The notes beneath the pieces are model-generated. The model had not been told where the DNA came from, did no database searches, and saw only the letters and a list, made by a program, of their open reading frames with translations. The position numbers were made by a program, and so were the translations under genes. From contig CALVZR010000083.1 of NCBI GenBank assembly GCA_944372565.1, positions 1 through 8,618 of the forward strand: a stretch of DNA of 8,618 nt. The letters are read 5' to 3'. This document shows, in pieces, positions 1 to 4,682 of the stretch. How positions within the stretch are numbered: position 1 is the stretch's first letter; every line of letters starts with the position of its first letter. The DNA is from an uncultured Clostridia bacterium. Its GTDB lineage: Bacteria > Bacillota > Clostridia > Christensenellales > Borkfalkiaceae.

Positions 1-45
1 CCCAGCGAGGCGTTCATCACGATTCTGAAAACGGACGAAGATTAA
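1..45 (+). CDS. 3' end of an upstream gene, possibly YitT/DUF2179-family membrane protein
   Basis: An open frame enters the window and reads PSEAFITILKTDED before TAA at 43-45. The stop lies 3 nt before the ATG of the alkyltransferase gene, so the two are probably co-transcribed and translationally coupled. The pattern 'DPxAFITI' close to a C-terminus resembles the end of the DUF2179 domain of YitT-type membrane proteins. This is inferred from only 14 residues and is a weak identification. The coding call rests on the tight spacing and the lack of any other explanation for the segment. Confidence 0.45.
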   Translation, partial: PSEAFITILKTDED

Positions 46-48
46 AAG

Positions 49-360
49 ATGACGGAAGGATTTTTCGGAAAAGTTTACGAAGCGGTGAAGCGCATCCCGG
101 AAGGGAAGGTCGCCACCTACGGGCAGATCGCCGCGATGTGCGGCAATCCGAGCTGTTCGCGCATCGTGGGGTGCGCGCTGCACGTCAATCCGGAGCCGGG
201 CGTCGTGCCCTGCCACCGTGTGGTCAACCGGGAAGGCAGGCTGGCGCCGGCGTTCGCCTTCGGCGGGAGCGGGGCGCAGCGGGCGCTGCTCGAAAAGGAG
301 GGCGTTGCCGTCCGTGAGGACGACACCGTCGATCTGTCTATTTACCTTTGGAGGGAATAA
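49..360 (+). CDS. MGMT-family O6-alkylguanine-DNA alkyltransferase-like protein (single domain)
   Basis: This 103-residue protein is only the C-terminal DNA-binding and active-site domain of methylguanine methyltransferases. It lacks the N-terminal domain of full-length Ogt/AdaB, which are about 160-180 aa. Visible elements are the helix-turn-helix with TYGQIA (residues 23-28), the Arg-finger motif SRIVG (R38), N47 of the NP hinge, the active-site PCHRV motif (C55, H56, R57) and E84. The acceptor Cys, His and Glu are therefore present, so it could accept alkyl groups, unlike ATL proteins, which have PWHR. The RLAPAFAFGG segment (64-73) replaces the usual short glycine loop and is typical of this clostridial subfamily as I recall it. 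A Shine-Dalgarno site is weak, and translation is probably coupled to the gene ending at 45. Its stop TAA shares its last base with the hemW ATG. The likely role is alkylation-damage repair or flagging in the cytoplasm. Confidence 0.88.
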   Translation: MTEGFFGKVYEAVKRIPEGKVATYGQIAAMCGNPSCSRIVGCALHVNPEPGVVPCHRVVNREGRLAPAFAFGGSGAQRALLEKEGVAVREDDTVDLSIYLWRE

Positions 361-1487
361 TGGCGGGGATTTACGTTCACATACCGTTCTGCCTGCAAAA
401 ATGCACCTATTGCGATTTCGCGTCTTTTCCCCGCGAGTTGGGAAGGCAGGAATCGTATTTCGCCTGTTTATACCGCGAAATGAAGGGCAGGGGAGAACAG
501 CTCAAAGATTATTTTTTCGATACCGTCTATTTCGGCGGGGGCACGCCCTCCGTCGTAAAGCCCGAATACATCGAGGGCGCGATCAGACAGCTGAAAAGCT
601 GTTTCGACATTTCCCCCGCGGCGGAGATCACGCTGGAAGTCAATCCTGCCACCATAGACGGGGAAAAATACGCCGTTTATAAGCGCGCGGGCGTCAACCG
701 TTACAGCATCGGTTTGCAGACGGGGTACGACGGCGAGCTCAGACGGCTGGGGCGGGTGCACACGGCAAAGGACTTTCTGCTCGCCTGTTCGCTTTTAAAA
801 GAAGAGCGCAAGAGCGCGGATATCCTCATCGGCCTGCACGACCAGACGGAAGAACAGCTGAAAAAGACCATAGATCTCGCCATCGCGGGCGGCGTGGAGC
901 ATATTTCCATGTACGCGCTTACGCCCGAACCGGGCACGCCGATCTACACCGATTATTTAAACGGCGAACTGCCGGACGGGGACGAGGTTGCCGACCTTTA
1001 CGACGCAGGCAGAGCGTACCTCAAAGAGAAGGGATTTTTGCGCTATGAAGTTTCCAATTTCGCAAAAGAGGGCTGCGAATCCCGCCACAACTATAATTAT
1101 TGGAAATGGGGGGAATATATCGGGTTCGGGGTTTCGGCAAGCTCCTTTATCGGGACTCGGCGTTTCACGAACGCCTTCACGATCGGGGAATATATCGACG
1201 CCGTCATTCTGAACAGGTTTCCCGAAATTTCTTCGGAAGAGATCGGGAAAGAGGACGCGAAGTTCGAAACGATTATGCTCGCCCTGCGCACCGAACGGGG
1301 GCTGAACGTGAACGAATTCAACGTGAAAACGGGGGGCGATTTTTTCAAAGAATACGCCGCCGCGCTGAAATCGCAGGAAAAATTCCTCGCCGTTTCGCCC
1401 GACACGGTGCGCATCCGCGAAGAATATATGTACGTGCAGAACCACATTATTCTGGCTTTTATGAAGGAAGACGGGGAAGGCGCATAG
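360..1487 (+). CDS. hemW: HemW, radical SAM heme chaperone (HemN-like)
   Basis: This 375-residue protein has the normal length for HemW. The N-terminus reads MAGIYVHIPF followed by the radical-SAM cluster motif CX3CX2C (C11, C15, C18), then D-F, as in HemW rather than the extra Cys of true HemN. The SAM-binding glycine motif GGGTPS is at 59-64, and an HNYNYW...YIGFGVSASS segment near residues 240-265 is also characteristic. HemW binds heme and delivers it to acceptor proteins; family members are often mis-annotated as coproporphyrinogen III dehydrogenase. The start chosen is the ATG at 360, which overlaps the preceding stop by one base (TAATG) and has a GGAGGG ribosome site at 350-355. An in-frame TTG at 348 is a poorer start because it lies over that site. 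I see no convincing terminator downstream. Confidence 0.95.
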   Translation: MAGIYVHIPFCLQKCTYCDFASFPRELGRQESYFACLYREMKGRGEQLKDYFFDTVYFGGGTPSVVKPEYIEGAIRQLKSCFDISPAAEITLEVNPATIDGEKYAVYKRAGVNRYSIGLQTGYDGELRRLGRVHTAKDFLLACSLLKEERKSADILIGLHDQTEEQLKKTIDLAIAGGVEHISMYALTPEPGTPIYTDYLNGELPDGDEVADLYDAGRAYLKEKGFLRYEVSNFAKEGCESRHNYNYWKWGEYIGFGVSASSFIGTRRFTNAFTIGEYIDAVILNRFPEISSEEIGKEDAKFETIMLALRTERGLNVNEFNVKTGGDFFKEYAAALKSQEKFLAVSPDTVRIREEYMYVQNHIILAFMKEDGEGA

Positions 1488-1528
1488 GCAAAAATAACGC
1501 CGCCAAAACGATAATTTCCGCGTAAAAA

Positions 1529-1535
1529 CGACAAA
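1529..1535 (-). promoter_or_regulatory. Possible Spo0A box upstream of spoIIGA
   Basis: On the minus strand this reads TTTGTCG followed by TT; the 0A-box consensus is TTTGTCGAA, so 7 of 9 positions match. Its centre lies about 47 nt upstream of the start site predicted from the -10 element at 1567-1572. That is close to the promoter-proximal Spo0A site in the B. subtilis spoIIG promoter. Only one imperfect box is visible, so this stays tentative. Confidence 0.3.
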
Positions 1536-1563
1536 ATACCAAACGAACGGACCGCTTTTTAAG

Positions 1564-1572
1564 TGTTACAAT
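1564..1572 (+). promoter_or_regulatory. Extended -10 promoter element for spoIIGA-sigE
   Basis: TGTTACAAT is an extended -10 (TGn plus TACAAT). No TTGACA-like -35 is present 16-18 bp upstream, which is what an activator-dependent promoter such as Spo0A-driven spoIIG would show. The same AAGTGYTACAAT string occurs in the argH promoter at 4651-4662, there with a proper -35. The predicted start of transcription is near 1579, about 37 nt before the chosen spoIIGA start. Confidence 0.55.
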
Positions 1573-1580
1573 CTCCTTAT

Positions 1581-1602
1581 CCCGCCGGAAGAAAACGGCG
1601 GG
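1581..1602 (+). other. GC-rich 5' leader hairpin next to the spoIIGA ribosome site
   Basis: A perfect 7-bp stem CCCGCCG/CGGCGGG (1581-1587 with 1596-1602) encloses an 8-nt A-rich loop. It begins within about three bases of the predicted transcript 5' end and finishes immediately before the GGGGTGA ribosome site at 1604-1610. It could protect the mRNA 5' end or limit ribosome access. It is not a terminator because no T tract follows. Confidence 0.5.
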
Positions 1603-1615
1603 CGGGGTGAAAGGT

Positions 1616-2008
1616 GTGGCGGTCTATATCGAATACGTTCTTTTAGACAATATCATCATCGATTATTTGCTGCTGAAATACACTTTTAAACTCCTCGGAG
1701 GGGAAAGCGGATTTTGGCGGCTTTTCTTTTGCGCTTGTACGGGCGCGGCGTTCGCCGCGCTCCTGCCGCTCGTTTCCCTGCCGCTCTGGGCTTCCCTCCC
1801 GATCAAGGCGCTTTTCGCCGCGGGGCTGGTGTGGGCGGCGGGAAAGTTCAGAACGAAGAGAAGCTATTTTCTCTCCCTCGCCGTGTTCCATCTCTATACC
1901 TTCCTGCTCGGCGGCTCGGTTACGGGCATATTCAACCTTTTTTCTCTGCCGCTCGACAGGGAGTATTCCGTCGGGCTGGTCATTCTGGCGGCGTATCTGC
2001 TCATCTAA
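1616..2008 (+). CDS. spoIIGA: SpoIIGA N-terminal membrane half (gene interrupted by in-frame stop)
   Basis: This is the membrane domain of the sporulation sigma-E processing protease. From the GTG at 1616 it is 130 residues. The N-terminus MAVYIEYVLLDNIIIDYLLL is typical of SpoIIGA, and five hydrophobic segments are visible at about 5-25, 33-52, 55-76, 83-111 and 117-130. The start at 1616 is preferred because GGGGTGA (1604-1610) lies 5 nt upstream; the GTG at 1607 is an alternative that would put the start inside that site. The reading frame ends at TAA 2006-2008, right at the end of the fifth helix. The same frame resumes two codons later and encodes the protease domain. Family members are a single chain of about 270-310 residues, so this half alone should not cleave pro-sigma-E. 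Confidence 0.88.
   Translation: MAVYIEYVLLDNIIIDYLLLKYTFKLLGGESGFWRLFFCACTGAAFAALLPLVSLPLWASLPIKALFAAGLVWAAGKFRTKRSYFLSLAVFHLYTFLLGGSVTGIFNLFSLPLDREYSVGLVILAAYLLI
2006..2008 (+). other. In-frame TAA interrupting spoIIGA
   Basis: This is the only stop in an otherwise continuous frame from 1616 to 2422. The codons on either side are ATC (Ile) before and CTG (Leu) then ATG (Met) after. TAA is one substitution from several sense codons, including TTA, CAA, AAA, GAA, TCA, TAC and TAT. No frameshift is needed to rejoin the halves. TAA also ends sigG and ylmC in this window, so a reassigned genetic code is unlikely. Confidence 0.9.
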
Positions 2009-2011
2009 CTG

Positions 2012-2422
2012 ATGCATAAGGGCGTGCGGCTGCTCTATCGGCGGAAAAACGTGTTCGCCTATGTCAGCGACTGCGAGATCTCCTTCCGCGGGCGCACGGT
2101 GCGCGCAAAGGGCTTTCTCGATACGGGCAACCGCCTTTACGATCGGGAAACGGAGGCGCCCGTCGTCATCTGCAGCAAGAGCGTGGCGTTCGAGCTGAGC
2201 GACAACCTCCGCGTGAAACTGGGCGGAAAGCCGCTCAAAATCGCCACGGCGGCGGGCACGGACGAAATTACGGTTTTTAAAATCGACTCGCTGAAGATAT
2301 ATCGGGGGGACAAGGCGAATATATTTAATAACGTACTGCTGGGCGTTGCGAAAACGGCTTTCCGCGACGGCGGCTACGATCTGATCCTGCACAGCGAAAT
2401 GATAGGAGGAACACCATGTTAA
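2012..2422 (+). CDS. spoIIGA: SpoIIGA C-terminal aspartic protease half
   Basis: This segment is 136 residues from the ATG at 2012, in the same frame as the membrane half. It carries the DTGN catalytic motif (residues 37-40, D37 as the aspartate), matching the retropepsin-like domain of SpoIIGA, which works as a dimer at the septal membrane to remove the pro-sequence of sigma-E. The C-terminus YDLILHSEMIGG resembles the conserved family end. With one residue at the stop codon, the joined protein would be about 268 aa, near the short end of the family. The ATG at 2012 has no ribosome site at a usable distance, so separate translation would need re-initiation by ribosomes stopping at 2008. Its last 7 nt overlap the sigE start. 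The domain shows no other damage, which suggests a recent lesion, a sequence error or real function. Confidence 0.85.
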   Translation: MHKGVRLLYRRKNVFAYVSDCEISFRGRTVRAKGFLDTGNRLYDRETEAPVVICSKSVAFELSDNLRVKLGGKPLKIATAAGTDEITVFKIDSLKIYRGDKANIFNNVLLGVAKTAFRDGGYDLILHSEMIGGTPC

Positions 2423-3126
2423 GCGGCTTGCTTGCAAAACTGAAAAGCCTTTTGGGCGAACTGGATTTAAGCGAAAATATTCTGTATTACATCGGCACGA
2501 ACGAGGCTTTGCCCTCGCCGCTCGAACAGGAGGAGGAAAACAGCCTTGTCGAGCGGATGAATACGGGGGACGAGAGCGTGAAAGGGGAGCTCATCGAGCA
2601 CAATCTGCGCCTCGTGGTGTATATCGCGCGCCGCTTCGACAATTCGGGCGTCGATCTGGACGATCTCATTTCGGTGGGGACCATCGGGCTGATCAAGGCG
2701 GTGAATTCCTTCAATTCGGATAAAAACATCAAACTCGCCACCTACGCTTCCCGCTGTATCGAAAACGAAATTCTGATGCACCTGAGAAAGACGGTGCGCT
2801 TAAAGAGCGAAGTTTCCTTCGACGAGCCGCTCAATACCGACTGGGAGGGGAACGAACTGCTCCTTTCCGACATTATGGGCACGGATTCCGACGTGGTGTA
2901 CAAGAAAATAGAGAGCGGCGTGGAAAACGAACTCTTAAAAGAGGCGCTCCTCAAACTCAACAGCCGCGAGCGGGAAATTATGTGCCTGCGCTACGGGCTG
3001 GACGGCGAGAACGAAAAGACGCAGAAAGAAGTCGCGGATATGCTCGGCATTTCCCAAAGCTATATTTCGCGGCTGGAAAAGAAGATCATCGGCAGGCTCA
3101 AAAAGGAGTTTGCCAAGATGGTTTAG
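2416..3126 (+). CDS. sigE: RNA polymerase sporulation sigma factor SigE (pro-sigma-E)
   Basis: This 236-residue sigma-70 family factor governs early mother-cell gene expression. Residues 1-24 form the amphipathic, membrane-associating pro-sequence. The conserved YYIG that follows (24-27) marks the expected SpoIIGA cleavage area, by comparison with B. subtilis pro-sigma-E. Region 2 spans about 60-130 (NLRLVVYIARRF, DLISVGTIGLIKAV, LATYASRCIENEI). The SEVSFDEPLN signature is at 131-140, and region 4 with the helix-turn-helix TQKEVADMLGISQSYISRLE is at 202-221. The ATG at 2416 has AGGAGGA at 2404-2410 and overlaps the spoIIGA end by 7 nt, so the two genes form one unit. Because activation needs SpoIIGA, the stop codon in spoIIGA bears directly on whether this factor can be matured. 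Confidence 0.97.
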   Translation: MLSGLLAKLKSLLGELDLSENILYYIGTNEALPSPLEQEEENSLVERMNTGDESVKGELIEHNLRLVVYIARRFDNSGVDLDDLISVGTIGLIKAVNSFNSDKNIKLATYASRCIENEILMHLRKTVRLKSEVSFDEPLNTDWEGNELLLSDIMGTDSDVVYKKIESGVENELLKEALLKLNSREREIMCLRYGLDGENEKTQKEVADMLGISQSYISRLEKKIIGRLKKEFAKMV

Positions 3127-3187
3127 CGCGGCGCGTTTTTTACGCCCGCAAAGCCGCTGCAAAGTCCGCGCACGCCGTGCCCGCCTT

Positions 3188-3218
3188 CGCCCGCCGCGCC
3201 GCATAAAAGCGGCGGGCG
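3188..3218 (+). terminator. GC-rich hairpin after sigE (weak terminator candidate)
   Basis: CGCCCGCCGC (3188-3197) is perfectly complementary to GCGGCGGGCG (3209-3218) across an 11-nt loop; an alternative 6-bp stem with an ATAAAA loop nests inside. It lies 62 nt after the sigE stop. No T tract follows directly, so termination may be inefficient, leaving room for read-through into sigG. Confidence 0.35.
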
Positions 3219-3249
3219 CGTTCCGCCCCGTTCCCTTCAAAAATTTTTG

Positions 3250-3280
3250 GTATAAAAAGGAAAATATTGCGGATAATCTT
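3250..3280 (+). promoter_or_regulatory. Sigma-F/sigma-G type promoter for sigG
   Basis: GTATA at 3250-3254 matches the forespore sigma -35 pattern (GYATA). After 16 nt, GGATAATCTT at 3271-3280 fits the GGnnAnAnTn -10 pattern with one mismatch. It lies 51 nt before the sigG start. Known B. subtilis biology (sigma-F transcription then sigma-G autoregulation of sigG) agrees with this placement. The call is by eye against a loose consensus. Confidence 0.5.
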
Positions 3281-3331
3281 TGTTAAGCCCCTTTTAGCCG
3301 CTACATAGCGCTTTTGCGCGAAGGAGGCGAT

Positions 3332-4102
3332 ATGAAAGGCAAAGTGGTTATCTGCGGCGTGAACACGTCGGTTCTGCCCCTTCTCAAAGAGGAGGAAAGC
3401 GCCGCGCTCATGCGGGCGATCAAGGCGGGCGATACCCGCGCGCGGGAGGAGTTCATCATCGGAAACATCCGCCTCGTGCTCTCGGTCATCAAGCGGTTCT
3501 GGGCGAAGCGGGCAAATTCGGACGACATCTTTCAGGCGGGCTGTATCGGCCTGATCAAGTCCATCGATCATTTCGACCCCGCTGTGGGCGTGAAATTTTC
3601 CACCTACGCCGTGCCGATGATCATCGGTGAAATCAAGCGGTATCTGCGCGACGTGAATTCCCTGCGCATTTCGCGGAGCATCCGCGACACCGCCTATCGG
3701 GTGATCAAAACGCGGGGCGAGATCGAAAAGGACGACGAGGAGGCCACGCTCGAAAAGATCGCCGAGCGCATGCAGGTTGCGGTTTCGGACGTATCCTACG
3801 CGCTGGACGCCATTTCCGACCCCGTTTCGCTGTACGATCCCGTGTTCAACAAGGAAGGCGACACGCTGATGATTATGGACCAGCTCGGCGACGAAAAGAA
3901 TACGGACGAGCACTGGACGGAGCACGTGGCGCTGGAAACGGCGATGTCCCGCCTGGGGGACAGGGAAAAGCGCATTCTGCGCCTCCGCTATTACGAAGGC
4001 AAAACGCAGACGGAAATTTCCGAAGAAGTGGGCATTTCGCAGGCGCAGGTTTCCCGGTTGGAAAAAACGGCGCTCAAAGCCATCAAAACGGGCATCGAAT
4101 AA
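3332..4102 (+). CDS. sigG: RNA polymerase sporulation sigma factor SigG (late forespore)
   Basis: This 256-residue sigma factor directs late forespore transcription. The N-terminus KVVICGVNTSVLPLL is the SigG signature (KVEICGVDTSKLPVL in B. subtilis as recalled) and separates it from SigF. Region 2 covers about 42-110 (NIRLVLSVIKRF, DDIFQAGCIGLIKSID, FSTYAVPMIIGEIKRYLRD), region 3 about 112-170 (ISRSIRD, DPVSLYDPVFN), and region 4 about 195-256 with TQTEISEEVGISQAQVSRLE. The ATG at 3332 has AAGGAGG at 3321-3327; an in-frame TTG at 3314 is rejected because it lies upstream of that site. A small GCGC-TTTT-GCGC hairpin (3308-3319) sits just before the ribosome site. The residue equivalent to B. 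subtilis SigG Asn45, linked to binding of the anti-sigma factor Gin/CsfB, appears to be Ile43 here. Confidence 0.97.
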   Translation: MKGKVVICGVNTSVLPLLKEEESAALMRAIKAGDTRAREEFIIGNIRLVLSVIKRFWAKRANSDDIFQAGCIGLIKSIDHFDPAVGVKFSTYAVPMIIGEIKRYLRDVNSLRISRSIRDTAYRVIKTRGEIEKDDEEATLEKIAERMQVAVSDVSYALDAISDPVSLYDPVFNKEGDTLMIMDQLGDEKNTDEHWTEHVALETAMSRLGDREKRILRLRYYEGKTQTEISEEVGISQAQVSRLEKTALKAIKTGIE

Positions 4103-4104
4103 GC

Positions 4105-4140
4105 AAACCGCCCTGCGCCGAATCGGCGCGGGGCGGTTTT
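4105..4140 (+). terminator. Strong intrinsic terminator after sigG
   Basis: This is a near-perfect palindrome. Positions 4105-4121 pair with 4123-4139, a 17-bp stem with a single U-G wobble (4114 with 4130); the innermost pairs open into a short loop. The 3' arm ends in TTTT. It starts 2 nt after the sigG stop and separates the sigma factor from ylmC. Confidence 0.9.
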
Positions 4141-4210
4141 GCCTTCGGGGTATCAAATTCCGGCAAACAGATAAATTCATATTTTTTCCGCCCGCCGCAT
4201 AGAGTGAATT

Positions 4211-4558
4211 ATGGAAATTTCTTACAGCGAACTCCGCGAGCGCGACGTGATCAATATTTCAGACGGCAGAAGCCTCGGCAGGGTGTGCGATCTGGTGATG
4301 ACGTATCCCGAAGGGATCGTGTGCGGCATCGTCGTTCCCGGCAGGAAAAGGGGTTTCCCTTGGTTCTTTCCCTGCCGCAACGAGATTTTTATCGATTTTG
4401 AACAGATCCGCCAGATCGGGAAGGACGTGATCATCGTCGATCTGCATATGACGGAAAAACTGCGCCCTTCCAAGGACTGCCATCGGATCCGACCGCCAAG
4501 AGGTTCGGGGCGGGAGGAAAACAAATCTCCGCGCATCGACACGCAAGATTATGAATAA
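4211..4558 (+). CDS. ylmC: YlmC/YmxH-family PRC-barrel sporulation protein
   Basis: This 115-residue protein begins MEISYSELRERDVINISDGRSLG, the usual opening of the YlmC/YmxH family. A single small PRC-barrel beta domain occupies about residues 1-80 (GRVCDLVMTYPEGIVCGIVVPG, then FPCRNEIFIDFEQIRQIGKDVIIVDL). The typical family length is 80-90 residues; here a basic, low-complexity tail (about 86-115) is added. In B. subtilis ylmC follows sigG, as here, which supports the assignment. The biochemical role is unknown; PRC barrels generally mediate protein or RNA contacts. The ribosome site GAGTGA (4202-4207) is weak and close to the ATG. A strong terminator lies upstream, so it should have its own promoter, but I could not identify one with confidence. 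Confidence 0.88.
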   Translation: MEISYSELRERDVINISDGRSLGRVCDLVMTYPEGIVCGIVVPGRKRGFPWFFPCRNEIFIDFEQIRQIGKDVIIVDLHMTEKLRPSKDCHRIRPPRGSGREENKSPRIDTQDYE

Positions 4559-4600
4559 AATTATAAATATACCGCAATTTTTGCATATTAAAGCAATATT

Positions 4601-4620
4601 ATGCGAATATTTATGAATAT
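4601..4620 (+). promoter_or_regulatory. Possible ARG box (ArgR/AhrC operator) upstream of argH
   Basis: On the minus strand, 4617-4604 reads TTCATAAATATTCG. This matches 11 of 14 positions of TGAATAAATATTCA, a form consistent with arginine-repressor operators. It lies in the AT-rich region 4559-4633, about 50-65 nt before the predicted argH transcription start. It is upstream of, not across, the promoter, so repression would need a second site or looping. AT-richness raises the chance of a random match. Confidence 0.35.
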
Positions 4621-4633
4621 ATAAACGAATTGC

Positions 4634-4662
4634 TTGACTTGCCCGAAGGAAAGTGCTACAAT
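4634..4662 (+). promoter_or_regulatory. Consensus sigma-A promoter for argH
   Basis: TTGACT (-35, 4634-4639), a 17-bp spacer and TACAAT (-10, 4657-4662) with an extended TGC before it make a near-consensus vegetative promoter. Transcription should start near 4669-4670, leaving a leader of about 13-14 nt that consists almost entirely of the ribosome site AGGTGA (4671-4676). An AT-rich stretch upstream could act as an UP element. Confidence 0.85.
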
Positions 4663-4682
4663 TGCCGAAGAGGTGAAAAGTT

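Noticed and set aside
348..359. In-frame TTG as an earlier hemW start
   Set aside because: It lies on top of the GGAGGG ribosome site and adds residues not seen in the family; the ATG at 360 with TAATG overlap is better.
2006..2008. Genetic-code reassignment of TAA
   Set aside because: TAA ends the MGMT, sigG and ylmC genes correctly here, and no other internal TAA occurs in a conserved gene.
3126..3141. Terminator right after sigE (GCGCGGCGCG followed by six T)
   Set aside because: The GC stretch cannot form a stem of useful length with an adequate loop.
3314..3331. In-frame TTG as an earlier sigG start
   Set aside because: It precedes the AAGGAGG ribosome site, which serves the ATG at 3332, where the SigG signature begins.
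4150..4185. Sigma-E or sigma-G promoter for ylmC (CATATTTT at 4178-4185)
   Set aside because: The -10-like string is plausible but the only -35-like string, GTATC at 4150, is too far away (about 22 nt).
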